From positions 85,894 through 149,893 of the forward strand of contig JAPLJF010000006.1 of the NCBI GenBank assembly GCA_026388715.1: 64,000 nt of DNA, in the 5' to 3' direction. This document shows, piece by piece, positions 41,541-50,280 of this stretch. The notes beneath the pieces are model-generated. The model saw only the letters and a program-made list of their open reading frames with translations, searched no databases and was not told the DNA's origin. Numbering within the stretch: position 1 is the first letter of the stretch; every line of letters begins with the position of its first letter. A program made the translations under genes and the position numbers. Source of the stretch: Deltaproteobacteria bacterium (GTDB lineage: Bacteria; Desulfobacterota; Desulfobulbia; Desulfobulbales; Desulfocapsaceae).

Positions 41541-42686
41541 TTAGGCGCAGACCGCCAGCAGCGCATGCCGGCTTGGCGGCTGCATCTCCGGGCCTGGCGT
41601 TTTTCCAATCAGCGCCGGCAGATATGTCTCGACCAGAAGATAGATGGTCAGCGGTATGCGGCCATATTGGCTGGCCGGGAAGGATGATTCCAGACTGGAG
41701 CTCCAGGCCTCCCTCCACGCCTCTGCCAGGGGTAGAAGCGCAGCCGGAGCAGTGACGTCCAGGTTTTCCTTCATGACCAGCTGGCCCAGGGCCTCAGCCA
41801 TCTCCTGGAGATGGGGTTGCATCTCGGTCCTGAATTGCTCGATCTCCCGTATCGCATCTGTATTCTCTTTACTGAATCCGGCCGGAAGCTCAATCTGCAG
41901 AAGCGACAGTGGGGCCTGTCCGCTTTCTTTTTCATACTGTTCCAGAAGGATATCCGCTGCCTCCTGACGCCTGGTGGTCCACAGCCAGGGATTCAGCGGC
42001 AACGGGCCAGAGAGATACAGTCTGCTCCAGGCGCGGAGGCGATTTCTGATCATCCCGGGCCGGGGTTGATTCATCTTCTGTTTCAGCTCCAACAGTTCCA
42101 AGAAAGGGTCTTCCTCGACGACATCCTTATCCCCGCTCTCCCTGATTTCTCCCTGCAGACCTCGGAGCAGGGCGATCTCATTATCATCAATACCAGTCAG
42201 TTGCAGGGCCAGCTCTTCCTCCTCCTGATCAAGGATCTCGGCAATCTTCAGCACCAGGCGGGCCTGCCACAGGTCCAGACGTTCCTGTTCGTCACGAGCA
42301 TCGGTATCCTGCTGCTCCATGCCACGAAGAAGCGAAGAGAGAATCGCATGCTTGGAGTTATCGCCACGAGTGGCCGGCGCCGACAGAGACGCCAGGGTCA
42401 GATAGCTTAACTGCTCGACATAGGCATCTTTTTTGGTTCTGATATCATGAATGAGATGCAAGAAACGATCCCGGTCTGCTCCCAGCCGGGAAGGAGTATG
42501 TTCTTGACAGAACCCCTTTTCCGTGAAAGGATAGCTGCCTGGGTCGGATGGTTCGTCCTGGTCTTCCTTCTCGTCTTTCTCCACAGGCTGGAGCAGATGG
42601 ATAGTGTTGAAGAAGAGGGCCAGGGGCAACTGTTCATGAATGGGAAGGACTGTGTCCGGAAAATAAAGCGTATCGAGAGTGTTCAT
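41541..42686 (-). CDS. Uncharacterised helical protein
   Basis: I do not recognise this 381-residue protein. It begins MNTLDTLYFPDTVLPIHEQLPLALFF, then has mostly charged, helix-forming sequence with several acidic runs (KDEKEDQDEPSD, DQEEEELALQ) and no membrane segment, signal peptide or catalytic motif. It looks soluble. The ATG at 42684-42686 directly abuts the start codon of the divergent membrane protein gene, an arrangement that forces each promoter into the other's coding region. It ends 5 bases after rsmE, tail to tail. Confidence 0.7.
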   Translation of the reverse strand: MNTLDTLYFPDTVLPIHEQLPLALFFNTIHLLQPVEKDEKEDQDEPSDPGSYPFTEKGFCQEHTPSRLGADRDRFLHLIHDIRTKKDAYVEQLSYLTLASLSAPATRGDNSKHAILSSLLRGMEQQDTDARDEQERLDLWQARLVLKIAEILDQEEEELALQLTGIDDNEIALLRGLQGEIRESGDKDVVEEDPFLELLELKQKMNQPRPGMIRNRLRAWSRLYLSGPLPLNPWLWTTRRQEAADILLEQYEKESGQAPLSLLQIELPAGFSKENTDAIREIEQFRTEMQPHLQEMAEALGQLVMKENLDVTAPAALLPLAEAWREAWSSSLESSFPASQYGRIPLTIYLLVETYLPALIGKTPGPEMQPPSRHALLAVCA

Positions 42687-42983
42687 ATGCAAAGTGTGAA
42701 AGAAAAAGTATCATTTTATCTGACCGCGGCAGGCTACCTGCTTTTTAATCTGCGGCCTGCCTCCGATCTGATGGTGACTGTGCAATCCACCCTGTGGCAG
42801 ATCCTGCAAACGGCTCCCTTTGTAGCCGGCATCACCTGGTTTGTCATCGTCCTGCTGCAACACATGGCCGATGGCGAAAAGGTGCCGTGGGAACGCCGCT
42901 TTCGCATCTTTTTCACCATAGGAATTTTCGCGGGTCTTGTCTACGCAATTATTGAATATACCGGAAAAGGGGCTGGCCAGTGA
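42687..42983 (+). CDS. Small two-helix membrane protein
   Basis: 98 residues with two to three hydrophobic helices (about 12-28, 40-58 and 72-90) and a charged linker (HMADGEKVPWERRFR). Not recognised. The start ATG 42687-42689 follows the divergent gene's start codon without any gap; the frame remains open upstream to 42447, but that part overlaps well-conserved-looking sequence of the other gene. It ends 27 bases before the hipA stop. Confidence 0.6.
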   Translation: MQSVKEKVSFYLTAAGYLLFNLRPASDLMVTVQSTLWQILQTAPFVAGITWFVIVLLQHMADGEKVPWERRFRIFFTIGIFAGLVYAIIEYTGKGAGQ

Positions 42984-43009
42984 GCAGGAAGACGAAGAAA
43001 TTTAAAAAA

Positions 43010-44284
43010 TTATGAAATGGGGGATGCCGCCAGCTTCCGCTTCTGCTTGATACTTTCTCGTAATGTTTGCGTGTGCTGCCCCGGCACCCCACACTGTTCA
43101 AAAACATCCTCCCACACTGCCAGCTTGCCATACACCTCTTCAAGCAACCGGCGGCATTTCTGTGCCGATAAACCAAACCGCCGCCCTTCGCTGATTAAAT
43201 CCTCGCGGCTGAACATGCCGTCTTTCCCGTTGATTTGCAGGATATGACTTTCCTGATAGATATTCGGCGTGATGTCGTAAGCAGGAGAGAGCATCCACCC
43301 CGAATCAGTATGCAGCATTGAAAAATTTTGGAGATGATCGTCCGTATTCTGCAGAAGTACGTTGACCAGCATCCAGCGGAAAAGGCTCTCCAGATCCACA
43401 TCCGGGTGGTCGGATATACGCCGGACAACATGGGCAACATTCGCATATGACACCAGATACGGATCTTCTTCGCCGGTCAGGGTTCGCATGCTCACGATAG
43501 CGTTGCGGCCCCCGCAGGGCGCCCCGGCGGAAGGGCCACCTGCCGTTGTCACATCAAAACGCCTCACCAGCAGGATTTCCCGATTTTCCACAGTGACCCG
43601 TTTCAGCTCCGGGATTTTCAGCCCTGCTCCCTGCGCCAAAAGCATTCCTGCCTGTTCGAGGGAGACAAAAAGCGCGGGGGCAATATCGCGGATACTGGAG
43701 AACTTGGCCAGCCACAGGTGGTCGTCCATGCGGACAAGCACCTTGGGCCTTGCCCCACCGGCGGAACTGCCGCCGGCAAGAATATGCTTGAGCTCCTTGT
43801 TTTCTGTGTCGATATTGGCTTCAAGTGCCCCCGCTTCCCCAATGGCGGCACTGATCTGCTTGAATTCGATGCTTTGATCGACACAACGGACCTTTGCAGG
43901 GTACTTTTCCATATAGAGCAGACGGCCCAACCCCGAGCCCTTCAAGGCCGCCAGAAGGCGGGCGGAAGTCAATCGGGATTTATCAAGTCCGGCCCGTTTC
44001 GCCAGAATGGTCCGGCCCCAGGCATCGGGCAGCGAGTCATCAAAAACCCCATGCACTCCGGCCTCCCCGCGTCTGGCCTCAAAATTTCCGGGACGAAGCG
44101 GGAGATGAATCGGGTCAAGAGGATAGGCGTCCTGCCGCAGCAGGTATCCTTCATCATACTTAAAAAAACCTTCTTTCCGGTCGGAAGAGTGCAGGTTGCG
44201 CGACAACAACCGGCCCACATAGACCACTTCCCCGTCAGGCATTACCGCGGAGACATATAATGATATCGCGTCATTCCCCTTCAC
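43010..44284 (-). CDS. hipA: HipA-family serine/threonine kinase toxin
   Basis: A full-length (424-residue) HipA protein. The N-terminal subdomain ends in FDDSLPDAWGR, the Gly-rich ATP loop is GGSSAGGARPKVLV, and the kinase motifs NTDDHLQNFSML (catalytic Asp and metal-binding Asn) and AYDITPN are intact. Known HipA toxins phosphorylate tRNA synthetases and stop growth. hipB overlaps its start by four bases. A short extra segment (GPSAGAPCG) after RRFDVTTAG, where relatives run on to GRN, may be an in-frame insertion. Confidence 0.9.
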   Translation of the reverse strand: MKGNDAISLYVSAVMPDGEVVYVGRLLSRNLHSSDRKEGFFKYDEGYLLRQDAYPLDPIHLPLRPGNFEARRGEAGVHGVFDDSLPDAWGRTILAKRAGLDKSRLTSARLLAALKGSGLGRLLYMEKYPAKVRCVDQSIEFKQISAAIGEAGALEANIDTENKELKHILAGGSSAGGARPKVLVRMDDHLWLAKFSSIRDIAPALFVSLEQAGMLLAQGAGLKIPELKRVTVENREILLVRRFDVTTAGGPSAGAPCGGRNAIVSMRTLTGEEDPYLVSYANVAHVVRRISDHPDVDLESLFRWMLVNVLLQNTDDHLQNFSMLHTDSGWMLSPAYDITPNIYQESHILQINGKDGMFSREDLISEGRRFGLSAQKCRRLLEEVYGKLAVWEDVFEQCGVPGQHTQTLRESIKQKRKLAASPIS

Positions 44285-44577
44285 GACCGGACCCGCGTTT
44301 TCAGAATTTTTTCCTCAAGTCCCTGCCGGCGATCGTACTCCTCGAACGGATCAACCGTTTCCACAAGCAGCCCCTGCCAGACCTCGGCCAGGCCGAGGGC
44401 ATCGGCAACAGCAAACCAGGAGCCGATCCTCACGCTCACACTCCCCCGCTCTATTGACCGCAGGGTGTCAATGGAGATCCCGCACCTGATCGCCAGCGTC
44501 CGCAACTTGATCTTCAGCTCGATGCGCCGTTTTCGGTATAACAGCCCGAGCTGACTGAATAATTCGTTTGTTTCCAT
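44281..44577 (-). CDS. hipB: HipB-like XRE antitoxin
   Basis: 98 residues with a helix-turn-helix of the XRE type (LRTLAIRCGISIDTLRSIERG) and a C-terminal tail (VETVDPFEEYDRRQGLEEKI) that would wrap the toxin. It precedes hipA with an ATGA overlap, the classic antitoxin-toxin order, and should repress its own promoter. GAAGGA lies 9 bases before the ATG. Confidence 0.88.
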   Translation of the reverse strand: METNELFSQLGLLYRKRRIELKIKLRTLAIRCGISIDTLRSIERGSVSVRIGSWFAVADALGLAEVWQGLLVETVDPFEEYDRRQGLEEKILKTRVRS

Positions 44578-44777
44578 GAGAGACCATCCTTCTTCTTTTC
44601 AAAATAGCATAAAACCTGTATTATATCAATAATTTTCCATTTAAGTTGAAAATAACCAACCGTATAGCATATACAATAACTTGAAACAGATTTTTATTTC
44701 CTCCACGCCGCAGACCAATACGACTATTTTTCACGATAAAACCAAAAAGTCTTGACTATTTTTCATAACAGCTCACA
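44578..44777. promoter_or_regulatory. hipBA control region with palindrome and direct repeats
   Basis: An AT-rich stretch. On the minus strand TATAAT (44620-44625) could be the hipBA -10 box. A palindrome GTATA-gca-TATAC lies at 44662-44674. GACTATTTTTCA occurs exactly twice, at 44722-44733 and 44754-44765, 32 bases apart (three helical turns). The E. coli HipB operator pattern TATCC-N8-GGATA is absent. Confidence 0.5.
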
Positions 44778-44987
44778 ATGGTCGTCACTGTACACCGCTC
44801 TCGCAAGCAGTTTTTCCTGATATGGCACCAGGGGTTCACTGAAAACCAGTTTGCAGCCCGTGACGGTGGCACCGTCGCCGGTGATGCCCGTCGGCAGCTC
44901 GAAGCAAAATCAGGCAAAAAGGTCGTCACGGCCAACAACTACCTGACCGACAAGCCCAAACACAAACTTCCGCCCAAGTCGGAGTAG
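44778..44987 (+). pseudogene. Remnant of a phage antirepressor / DinD-like protein (C-terminal end)
   Basis: The 69-residue frame ends with FAARDGGTVAGDARRQLEAK (about 24-43) followed by SGKKVVTANNYL, matching the usual C-terminus of BRO/DinD-type proteins (GG-IAG-ARLELE---GKPVVS-NYL). The N-terminal Bro/KilA-N part is missing and the start lies directly after the repeats of the hipBA region. It is therefore best read as a decayed mobile gene, though a short functional protein cannot be excluded. Confidence 0.55.
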
Positions 44988-45087
44988 GTAAGAGCCACCT
45001 TATCTGACCCAAAACTTGTAACAGAGAAGATCCGCCCATAATCCCGTTTAGATATAGCGTCCCCCTTATTGGCAAGGAGAACTGTTT

Positions 45088-45456
45088 TTGAAAAAATTCT
45101 TTATCAATATTGTGGATGATGAAACAGAAACCTATCCTGTCGAAGGTTGGAACAAAATAACAATAAGCCGAAAGCAATACACTGAATTATTGTGCAATAT
45201 CCATGAGATCGCTTCAATTAATGCGCTGTTGGAATATCAGCTTTTTTCCTGTGGGCAGTGTCGATCATTCTCGGTTACAGCCCATTCTCTTTATGTTATC
45301 CTTACCAAGATCGTACAACAAGCCGATATTGCAGAGATTATTTCTTATAATCTGAAAAAATATATCGAAGAAGATGATGACTTTGAGTTTCCCTACGAGG
45401 AATGCGTCTTTGTTTTTGATCCACGGTGTTCGTGCAGCCGTATATTGCGTTCATAA
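45088..45456 (+). CDS. Uncharacterised protein with TTG start
   Basis: 122 residues, not recognised. AAGGAG at 45074-45079 is perfectly placed before the TTG at 45088, which makes this start credible. It has a CGQC motif in SCGQCRSFSV and a C-terminal CSCS, predicted mixed helix/strand structure and no membrane segment. It lies 39 bases before the methyltransferase gene and is AT-rich compared with the chromosome around it, like other acquired genes. It could be an accessory gene of the restriction-modification locus. Confidence 0.6.
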   Translation: MKKFFINIVDDETETYPVEGWNKITISRKQYTELLCNIHEIASINALLEYQLFSCGQCRSFSVTAHSLYVILTKIVQQADIAEIISYNLKKYIEEDDDFEFPYEECVFVFDPRCSCSRILRS

Positions 45457-45495
45457 TTTTCTGTAAACACACTGCTATCTGAAAGGAATTTGATT

Positions 45496-47334
45496 ATGCC
45501 GACACTGGAGTTCAAAGGAAAGCAGTTTGTCTATTCCCACCATCTGAGCGTACCGTTTCGCGAGTTACAGGTGGAGCCGGAAAAGTCCCTGCCCGCCAAA
45601 GGACGAAAACCTTCACTGGATGACAACCTGATTATCCATGGCGATAACCTCGAAGCCTTGAAGGCCCTGCTTCCCACCCACGCCGGCAAGATTGACTGTA
45701 TCTTCATCGACCCGCCCTACAATACCGGCAACGAGGGCTGGTGCTACAACGATAACGTCCGTTCGCCCTTGATGCAGGAATGGCTGAAGAAATCGGCCAA
45801 CCCGGTTGACAAGGAGGATCTGGAGCGGCACGACAAGTGGCTGTGCATGATGTGGCCGCGACTGAATCTATTGCGGGAGCTGCTTTCCGAGCAAGGAAGC
45901 TTATGGATAACTTTGGACGACAATGAAGCACATCGGGCAAAAATGATTCTGGATGAGATTTTTGGTGAGGAAAACTTTCTCGGAAATGTCATTTGGGAAA
46001 AAGCTGATAGCCCCAGAATGGATGCCGACTTTTTCTCTTCTCGTCACGACCACATCCTCGTTTATGCAAATTCTCTTCCCTCTGTCAAGTTTTGTCGATT
46101 ACCAAACGATTTGGAAAACTTGCCATCCCATTACGACAAAGTTGATGAAGATGAACGGAAATTCTATCTGAAACCTCTCAGGGCAATGGGGGGACAAGGT
46201 GAAACACGAGAGGCAAGACCCAACCTCTATTATGAGATAGTTGCACCTGATGGTACAAAAGTATTTCCAAAACTCAAGGACGGAACAGATGGCGCATGGC
46301 GTTGGAGTCAATCAAAGCTGGAAAATGAAATGCATCGTATCGAGTGGAAACAAGGAGCCTCTGGCTGGACCCCTTATTTCAGGATATATGCAGACGGAAG
46401 TGACGGAACCCCTCCTGAAACGATATTTTTTAATCGAAACGTGGGCAGTAATCGTACTTCTAAGGCTGAGATACGGCAGATTTTAGAAGCTGGCGATAAC
46501 TTCGATACGCCAAAGCCTGTAGGTTTGATAAAATATATTCTAAACATTGCCACCGATGAAAACTCCATCATTCTTGATTCCTTTGCCGGTTCCGGCAGCA
46601 CCGCCCACGCCGTCCTCGCCGCCAACCACAAAGACGGCGGCAATCGCCGCTTCATCCTGGTCGAGTGCGAGGAGTACGCTGACACCCTGACCGCCGAACG
46701 GGTGCGGCGGGTAATCAATGGCTATTCCTTTACAGGCACCCAACGCGAAGAACTCTACCGCGAAAAAATCACCTGGAGCCAGTTCACCAAAAACCAGCAG
46801 CAGATTCTCCGCCAGGTAGAGCACTTTGAAAAAAAGGCGGCAGCCTCCTTTGACAAGGTCAAGAAAGAGATCAAGGACGGCGTGCTCACCGTTACCGGCG
46901 AACGAAAGATTGAAAAAATGGCTCCCGGCCTGGGCGGCAGTTTTACCTTTTGCACCTTGGGCCAACCTATCGAGATTGAAAGCCTGCTCACCGGCAAAGG
47001 GCTCCCCACATTCGAGGTTCTGGCCCGCTATGTATTCTACACCGCCACCGGTCAGTCACTTGAAAAAGTTGCCAAGCCTTCCCTTGACGGTTTTGTTGGT
47101 GAGACTGAACTCTTCCGCATTCATCTCTTGTATCAGGCCGATCCGGCCTGGCTGCGCTCCAACGAAGCCGCCCTGAACATTGAAAGAGTCACTGCCATAG
47201 CCAAAGGAAACCAGACCGGCAAACGGGCCATTGTCTTTGCCGTGGCCAAGTTCATGAGCCAGAAAGAATTGACCGGACAGCGCATTGAGTTCTGTCAGTT
47301 ACCCTATGCCGTCCATCGCATCTTAGGAAACTAA
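45496..47334 (+). CDS. Type III restriction-modification methyltransferase (Mod)
   Basis: A beta-class adenine-N6 methyltransferase of 613 residues. The catalytic motif DPPYNTG lies near residue 77, and the S-adenosylmethionine motif DSFAGSGSTAHAV near 362, with the target recognition region between them. It modifies DNA and forms the specificity unit for Res, which starts four bases after its stop. The central region (about 45895-46555) is clearly AT-richer than both flanks, suggesting replacement of the recognition domain by recombination. GAAAGGAA precedes the ATG. Confidence 0.92.
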   Translation: MPTLEFKGKQFVYSHHLSVPFRELQVEPEKSLPAKGRKPSLDDNLIIHGDNLEALKALLPTHAGKIDCIFIDPPYNTGNEGWCYNDNVRSPLMQEWLKKSANPVDKEDLERHDKWLCMMWPRLNLLRELLSEQGSLWITLDDNEAHRAKMILDEIFGEENFLGNVIWEKADSPRMDADFFSSRHDHILVYANSLPSVKFCRLPNDLENLPSHYDKVDEDERKFYLKPLRAMGGQGETREARPNLYYEIVAPDGTKVFPKLKDGTDGAWRWSQSKLENEMHRIEWKQGASGWTPYFRIYADGSDGTPPETIFFNRNVGSNRTSKAEIRQILEAGDNFDTPKPVGLIKYILNIATDENSIILDSFAGSGSTAHAVLAANHKDGGNRRFILVECEEYADTLTAERVRRVINGYSFTGTQREELYREKITWSQFTKNQQQILRQVEHFEKKAAASFDKVKKEIKDGVLTVTGERKIEKMAPGLGGSFTFCTLGQPIEIESLLTGKGLPTFEVLARYVFYTATGQSLEKVAKPSLDGFVGETELFRIHLLYQADPAWLRSNEAALNIERVTAIAKGNQTGKRAIVFAVAKFMSQKELTGQRIEFCQLPYAVHRILGN

Positions 47335-47338
47335 AGCC

Positions 47339-49996
47339 ATGGAACTGAAGGAATATCAGCAGGGCGTGCTGCAAAAGATCGACCATTACCTGGGCGTGCT
47401 GGCTGAAAAGCGCGAAGACGCGGAAGCCTACGTGGAATTTCAGAAAGGCCGCGGCAAAAAGGTTGATCCGGCGGATTACTGTCGTGAAACCTGGGATCAT
47501 TTGAATAACGAGCAGATGCTACCCTCCTTGCGAGACCAGCACAACAACGCCCTCGTTGCCCCCTATCTTTCCCGTAACGACGGCCTGCATCGCGCCATCC
47601 CCAATATCTGCCTGAAAGTTCCCACCGGCGGCGGCAAAACCCTGTTGGCCGCCTGTACACTGGGGCGAATCCAGACCGATTATCTCAAACGCCAAACCGG
47701 TTTTATCCTCTGGGTCGTACCCTCCGAGGCCATTTACCGCCAGACCTGGAAGCAGCTCGCCAATCGTGAACACCCCTACCGCCAACTCCTGGAACGGGCA
47801 TCCGGCGGTCGGGTCAAAGTCCTGGAAAAGGGAGACGCCTTCACTCAACTGGATATAGAAGGGCGGCTCTGCGTGATGTTGCTGATGTTGCCTTCGGCAG
47901 CTCGCACCTCAAAGGAAACATTACGCCTTTTCCGCGACAGCGGCCGGTTTACCTCATTTTTCCCCCTTGAGGATGACAGCAACGCCAACAAGCAACTCTT
48001 CGACATTATTCCAAATCTGGACATCAATGATCTTTCCACGCAAGGGTGGATGACAGGGATTGCTCCCGGCGCCATCTCCATCAAACAGAGCTTGGGGAAT
48101 GTCTTGCGCCTGGTGCGCCCGGTTGTGATCATTGACGAAGGCCACAAGGCCTATTCGGATACGGCACGAACCACCCTTTGCGGCTTTAATCCCCGATTTA
48201 TGGTCGAACTCTCGGCTACGCCCAATACCAACGGCAAGCACCAGTCCAACATCCTGGTCAATGTTCCCGGAACGGCCCTCAAAGACGAGGAGATGATCAA
48301 GCTGCCGATCAATGTGATCAATGAGGGTCAGGGGGGCTGGAAACACACCCTTACCCTTGCCCACGCCAAGCTCAAGGAACTGGGCGACAAAGCGGCTCTC
48401 TTTCAAGCTGAATCAGGCAGATATATTCGCCCAATCCTGCTGGTTCGAGTCGAGCGCACCGGCAAGGAACAGCGCGAAAGCTCATTTGTCCACGCCGAGG
48501 ATGCCCGCGAATATCTGATTGAAAAGCTGGGGGTTCATGCCGATGAAATTCGCCTCAAGACCTCGGAAAACGATGAGTTGGGCGGCGAAGATCTCCTGGC
48601 GGACATTTGTCCAGTCCGTTACATCATCACCAAAGACGCCTTGCGGGAAGGCTGGGACTGCCCTTTTGCCTATATCCTGGCGATTCTTTCCAAAATCACG
48701 GCCAATACGGCCTTAACCCAGATGATCGGGCGGGTGCTCCGCCAACCCCATGCCCAACTGACACACCATGCCCTGCTGGATGAGTGCTATGTCTTCACTT
48801 TTAACCAGGATGTAAGCGAAGCGGTCAACGGGGTGCGAAAAGGACTGGAGCATGAAGGAATGGCCGATCTGACATCCAGTATCAAGGCAATGGACGGAGC
48901 GGGAACCCTTGCTCGTCTGACCCGTAAAGAAACCATCGGCAGGCATGAAAACTTCAAACATATTCCCACAATTTTCCTGCCAAGGGTGCTGCATCGGGAC
49001 AACAACGCCCCCGAAAAATACCGGCTGCTGGATTATGACCGCGATATTTTAGGACACCTGGATTGGGAGGCCTTCCGTTTTATTCAGGCTGAAAACGTCA
49101 GCGTTGATGCAGATGAAAAACGAGAGCGGACTATTGCCAGAATCGACCTCGATCAGTCAGACAAAAAAATCGGTCAGGCCTTGATAGACTTCAGCCAGGA
49201 AAAAATTGAAGATGTCCCGACAGAAGGACTTGATCTTGCTTTCCTTGTCCGGCAATTGCTCGATATCATCCCTAACCCCTGGCAGGGGATGCGCATTCTT
49301 TCGGAAACACTGGACACATTACGATTACGGGGCATCAGCGAAGAACGGCTCTATGCAAATCGACTCGACCTCCTGAAGGCCATGAAACTCGATCTGCGCC
49401 AACAGATCAACGAGGCCGCAGAGGCCCTCTTTCTCAAAAGAATGGCAAGCGGTGACATCGCCCTCCGCCTAGTTGCTTCCAAGAACGCCAACCTCAATTG
49501 GGCATTGGCGGAGACGATGGAAATTGATGTTTCCGATGAAGATCGGATTCTTTCTCGGAAGGATGGTGACCTCTTACAGAAAAACCTCTTTGAAAAAGTC
49601 TATCAGCGTGATTTCAACAATCTGGAAAAAGAAACTGCCTGGTATCTTGATTCCCGAGAGTGCGTCTATTGGTGGCACCGGATTGCCGTAAATCGGCAGT
49701 CTTACAACATTCAGGGATGGCAGCGGCAACGAGTTTATCCCGACCTGCTTGCCTGCCTGCATGGCACCGAAGAAGGAAAATTTCGCTTTTCGGTATTGGA
49801 GACGAAAGGCCAGCATTTGAAAGGAAACGATGACACAGAGTATAAGCGCAAGCTGTTTGAACTACTGACTTCCAGTATGGACAACGTCATACGTGCCGGA
49901 CAAATGGAACTCTGGGAGGAAACACAAGGAGTGATTTTTACAATGCTGCTGGAAGATACGTGGAAAGATGAATTGATAAAGTCTGGGGTAATATAA
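47339..49996 (+). CDS. Type III restriction endonuclease subunit (Res)
   Basis: 885 residues with a superfamily 2 helicase core: Walker A VPTGGGKTLLAA (about residue 98), DEGH box IIDEGHKAYS, SATPN and the later QMIGRVLRQPHA motif. A C-terminal PD-(D/E)xK-type nuclease is indicated by YPDLLAC and VLETKGQHLKG. It translocates along DNA and cuts unmodified targets together with Mod. It is cotranscribed with mod. Confidence 0.92.
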   Translation: MELKEYQQGVLQKIDHYLGVLAEKREDAEAYVEFQKGRGKKVDPADYCRETWDHLNNEQMLPSLRDQHNNALVAPYLSRNDGLHRAIPNICLKVPTGGGKTLLAACTLGRIQTDYLKRQTGFILWVVPSEAIYRQTWKQLANREHPYRQLLERASGGRVKVLEKGDAFTQLDIEGRLCVMLLMLPSAARTSKETLRLFRDSGRFTSFFPLEDDSNANKQLFDIIPNLDINDLSTQGWMTGIAPGAISIKQSLGNVLRLVRPVVIIDEGHKAYSDTARTTLCGFNPRFMVELSATPNTNGKHQSNILVNVPGTALKDEEMIKLPINVINEGQGGWKHTLTLAHAKLKELGDKAALFQAESGRYIRPILLVRVERTGKEQRESSFVHAEDAREYLIEKLGVHADEIRLKTSENDELGGEDLLADICPVRYIITKDALREGWDCPFAYILAILSKITANTALTQMIGRVLRQPHAQLTHHALLDECYVFTFNQDVSEAVNGVRKGLEHEGMADLTSSIKAMDGAGTLARLTRKETIGRHENFKHIPTIFLPRVLHRDNNAPEKYRLLDYDRDILGHLDWEAFRFIQAENVSVDADEKRERTIARIDLDQSDKKIGQALIDFSQEKIEDVPTEGLDLAFLVRQLLDIIPNPWQGMRILSETLDTLRLRGISEERLYANRLDLLKAMKLDLRQQINEAAEALFLKRMASGDIALRLVASKNANLNWALAETMEIDVSDEDRILSRKDGDLLQKNLFEKVYQRDFNNLEKETAWYLDSRECVYWWHRIAVNRQSYNIQGWQRQRVYPDLLACLHGTEEGKFRFSVLETKGQHLKGNDDTEYKRKLFELLTSSMDNVIRAGQMELWEETQGVIFTMLLEDTWKDELIKSGVI

Positions 49997-50280
49997 AGTC
50001 TGTATTTTTGGTAACTGGCTATATAATTTCCTTTTAATGCCGTTTTACAAGAATCCTGAAATGTCCCATATTCTATCACCATCTCTCTAACCGGACCAAA
50101 AATCTGCCGACGACAGCCCGCCACCCCTCCTGCACCCCTACAACCCGCAGGCTCGATTCCATCTGCCAGTAGACACCCCGCTGCTGTGGAGGCATTGCAA
50201 TAGTCACTACTCCACCAGATATTCAGGGAGCGGGTGTAAACCTGCTTGACAGAAAACTTGACTTATGCTTGACTCATAAC
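49997..50280. other. Gap with a copy of the recC 5' end and TTGAC repeats
   Basis: Bases 50079-50111 match 51368-51400, the first codons of recC, at 29 of 33 positions and keep the frame HLSNRT-NL-T; all differences are transitions. TTGAC occurs three times at 50246, 50258 and 50269, at 11-12 base intervals just before the Fic gene. No gene is seen in the gap. Confidence 0.6.
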
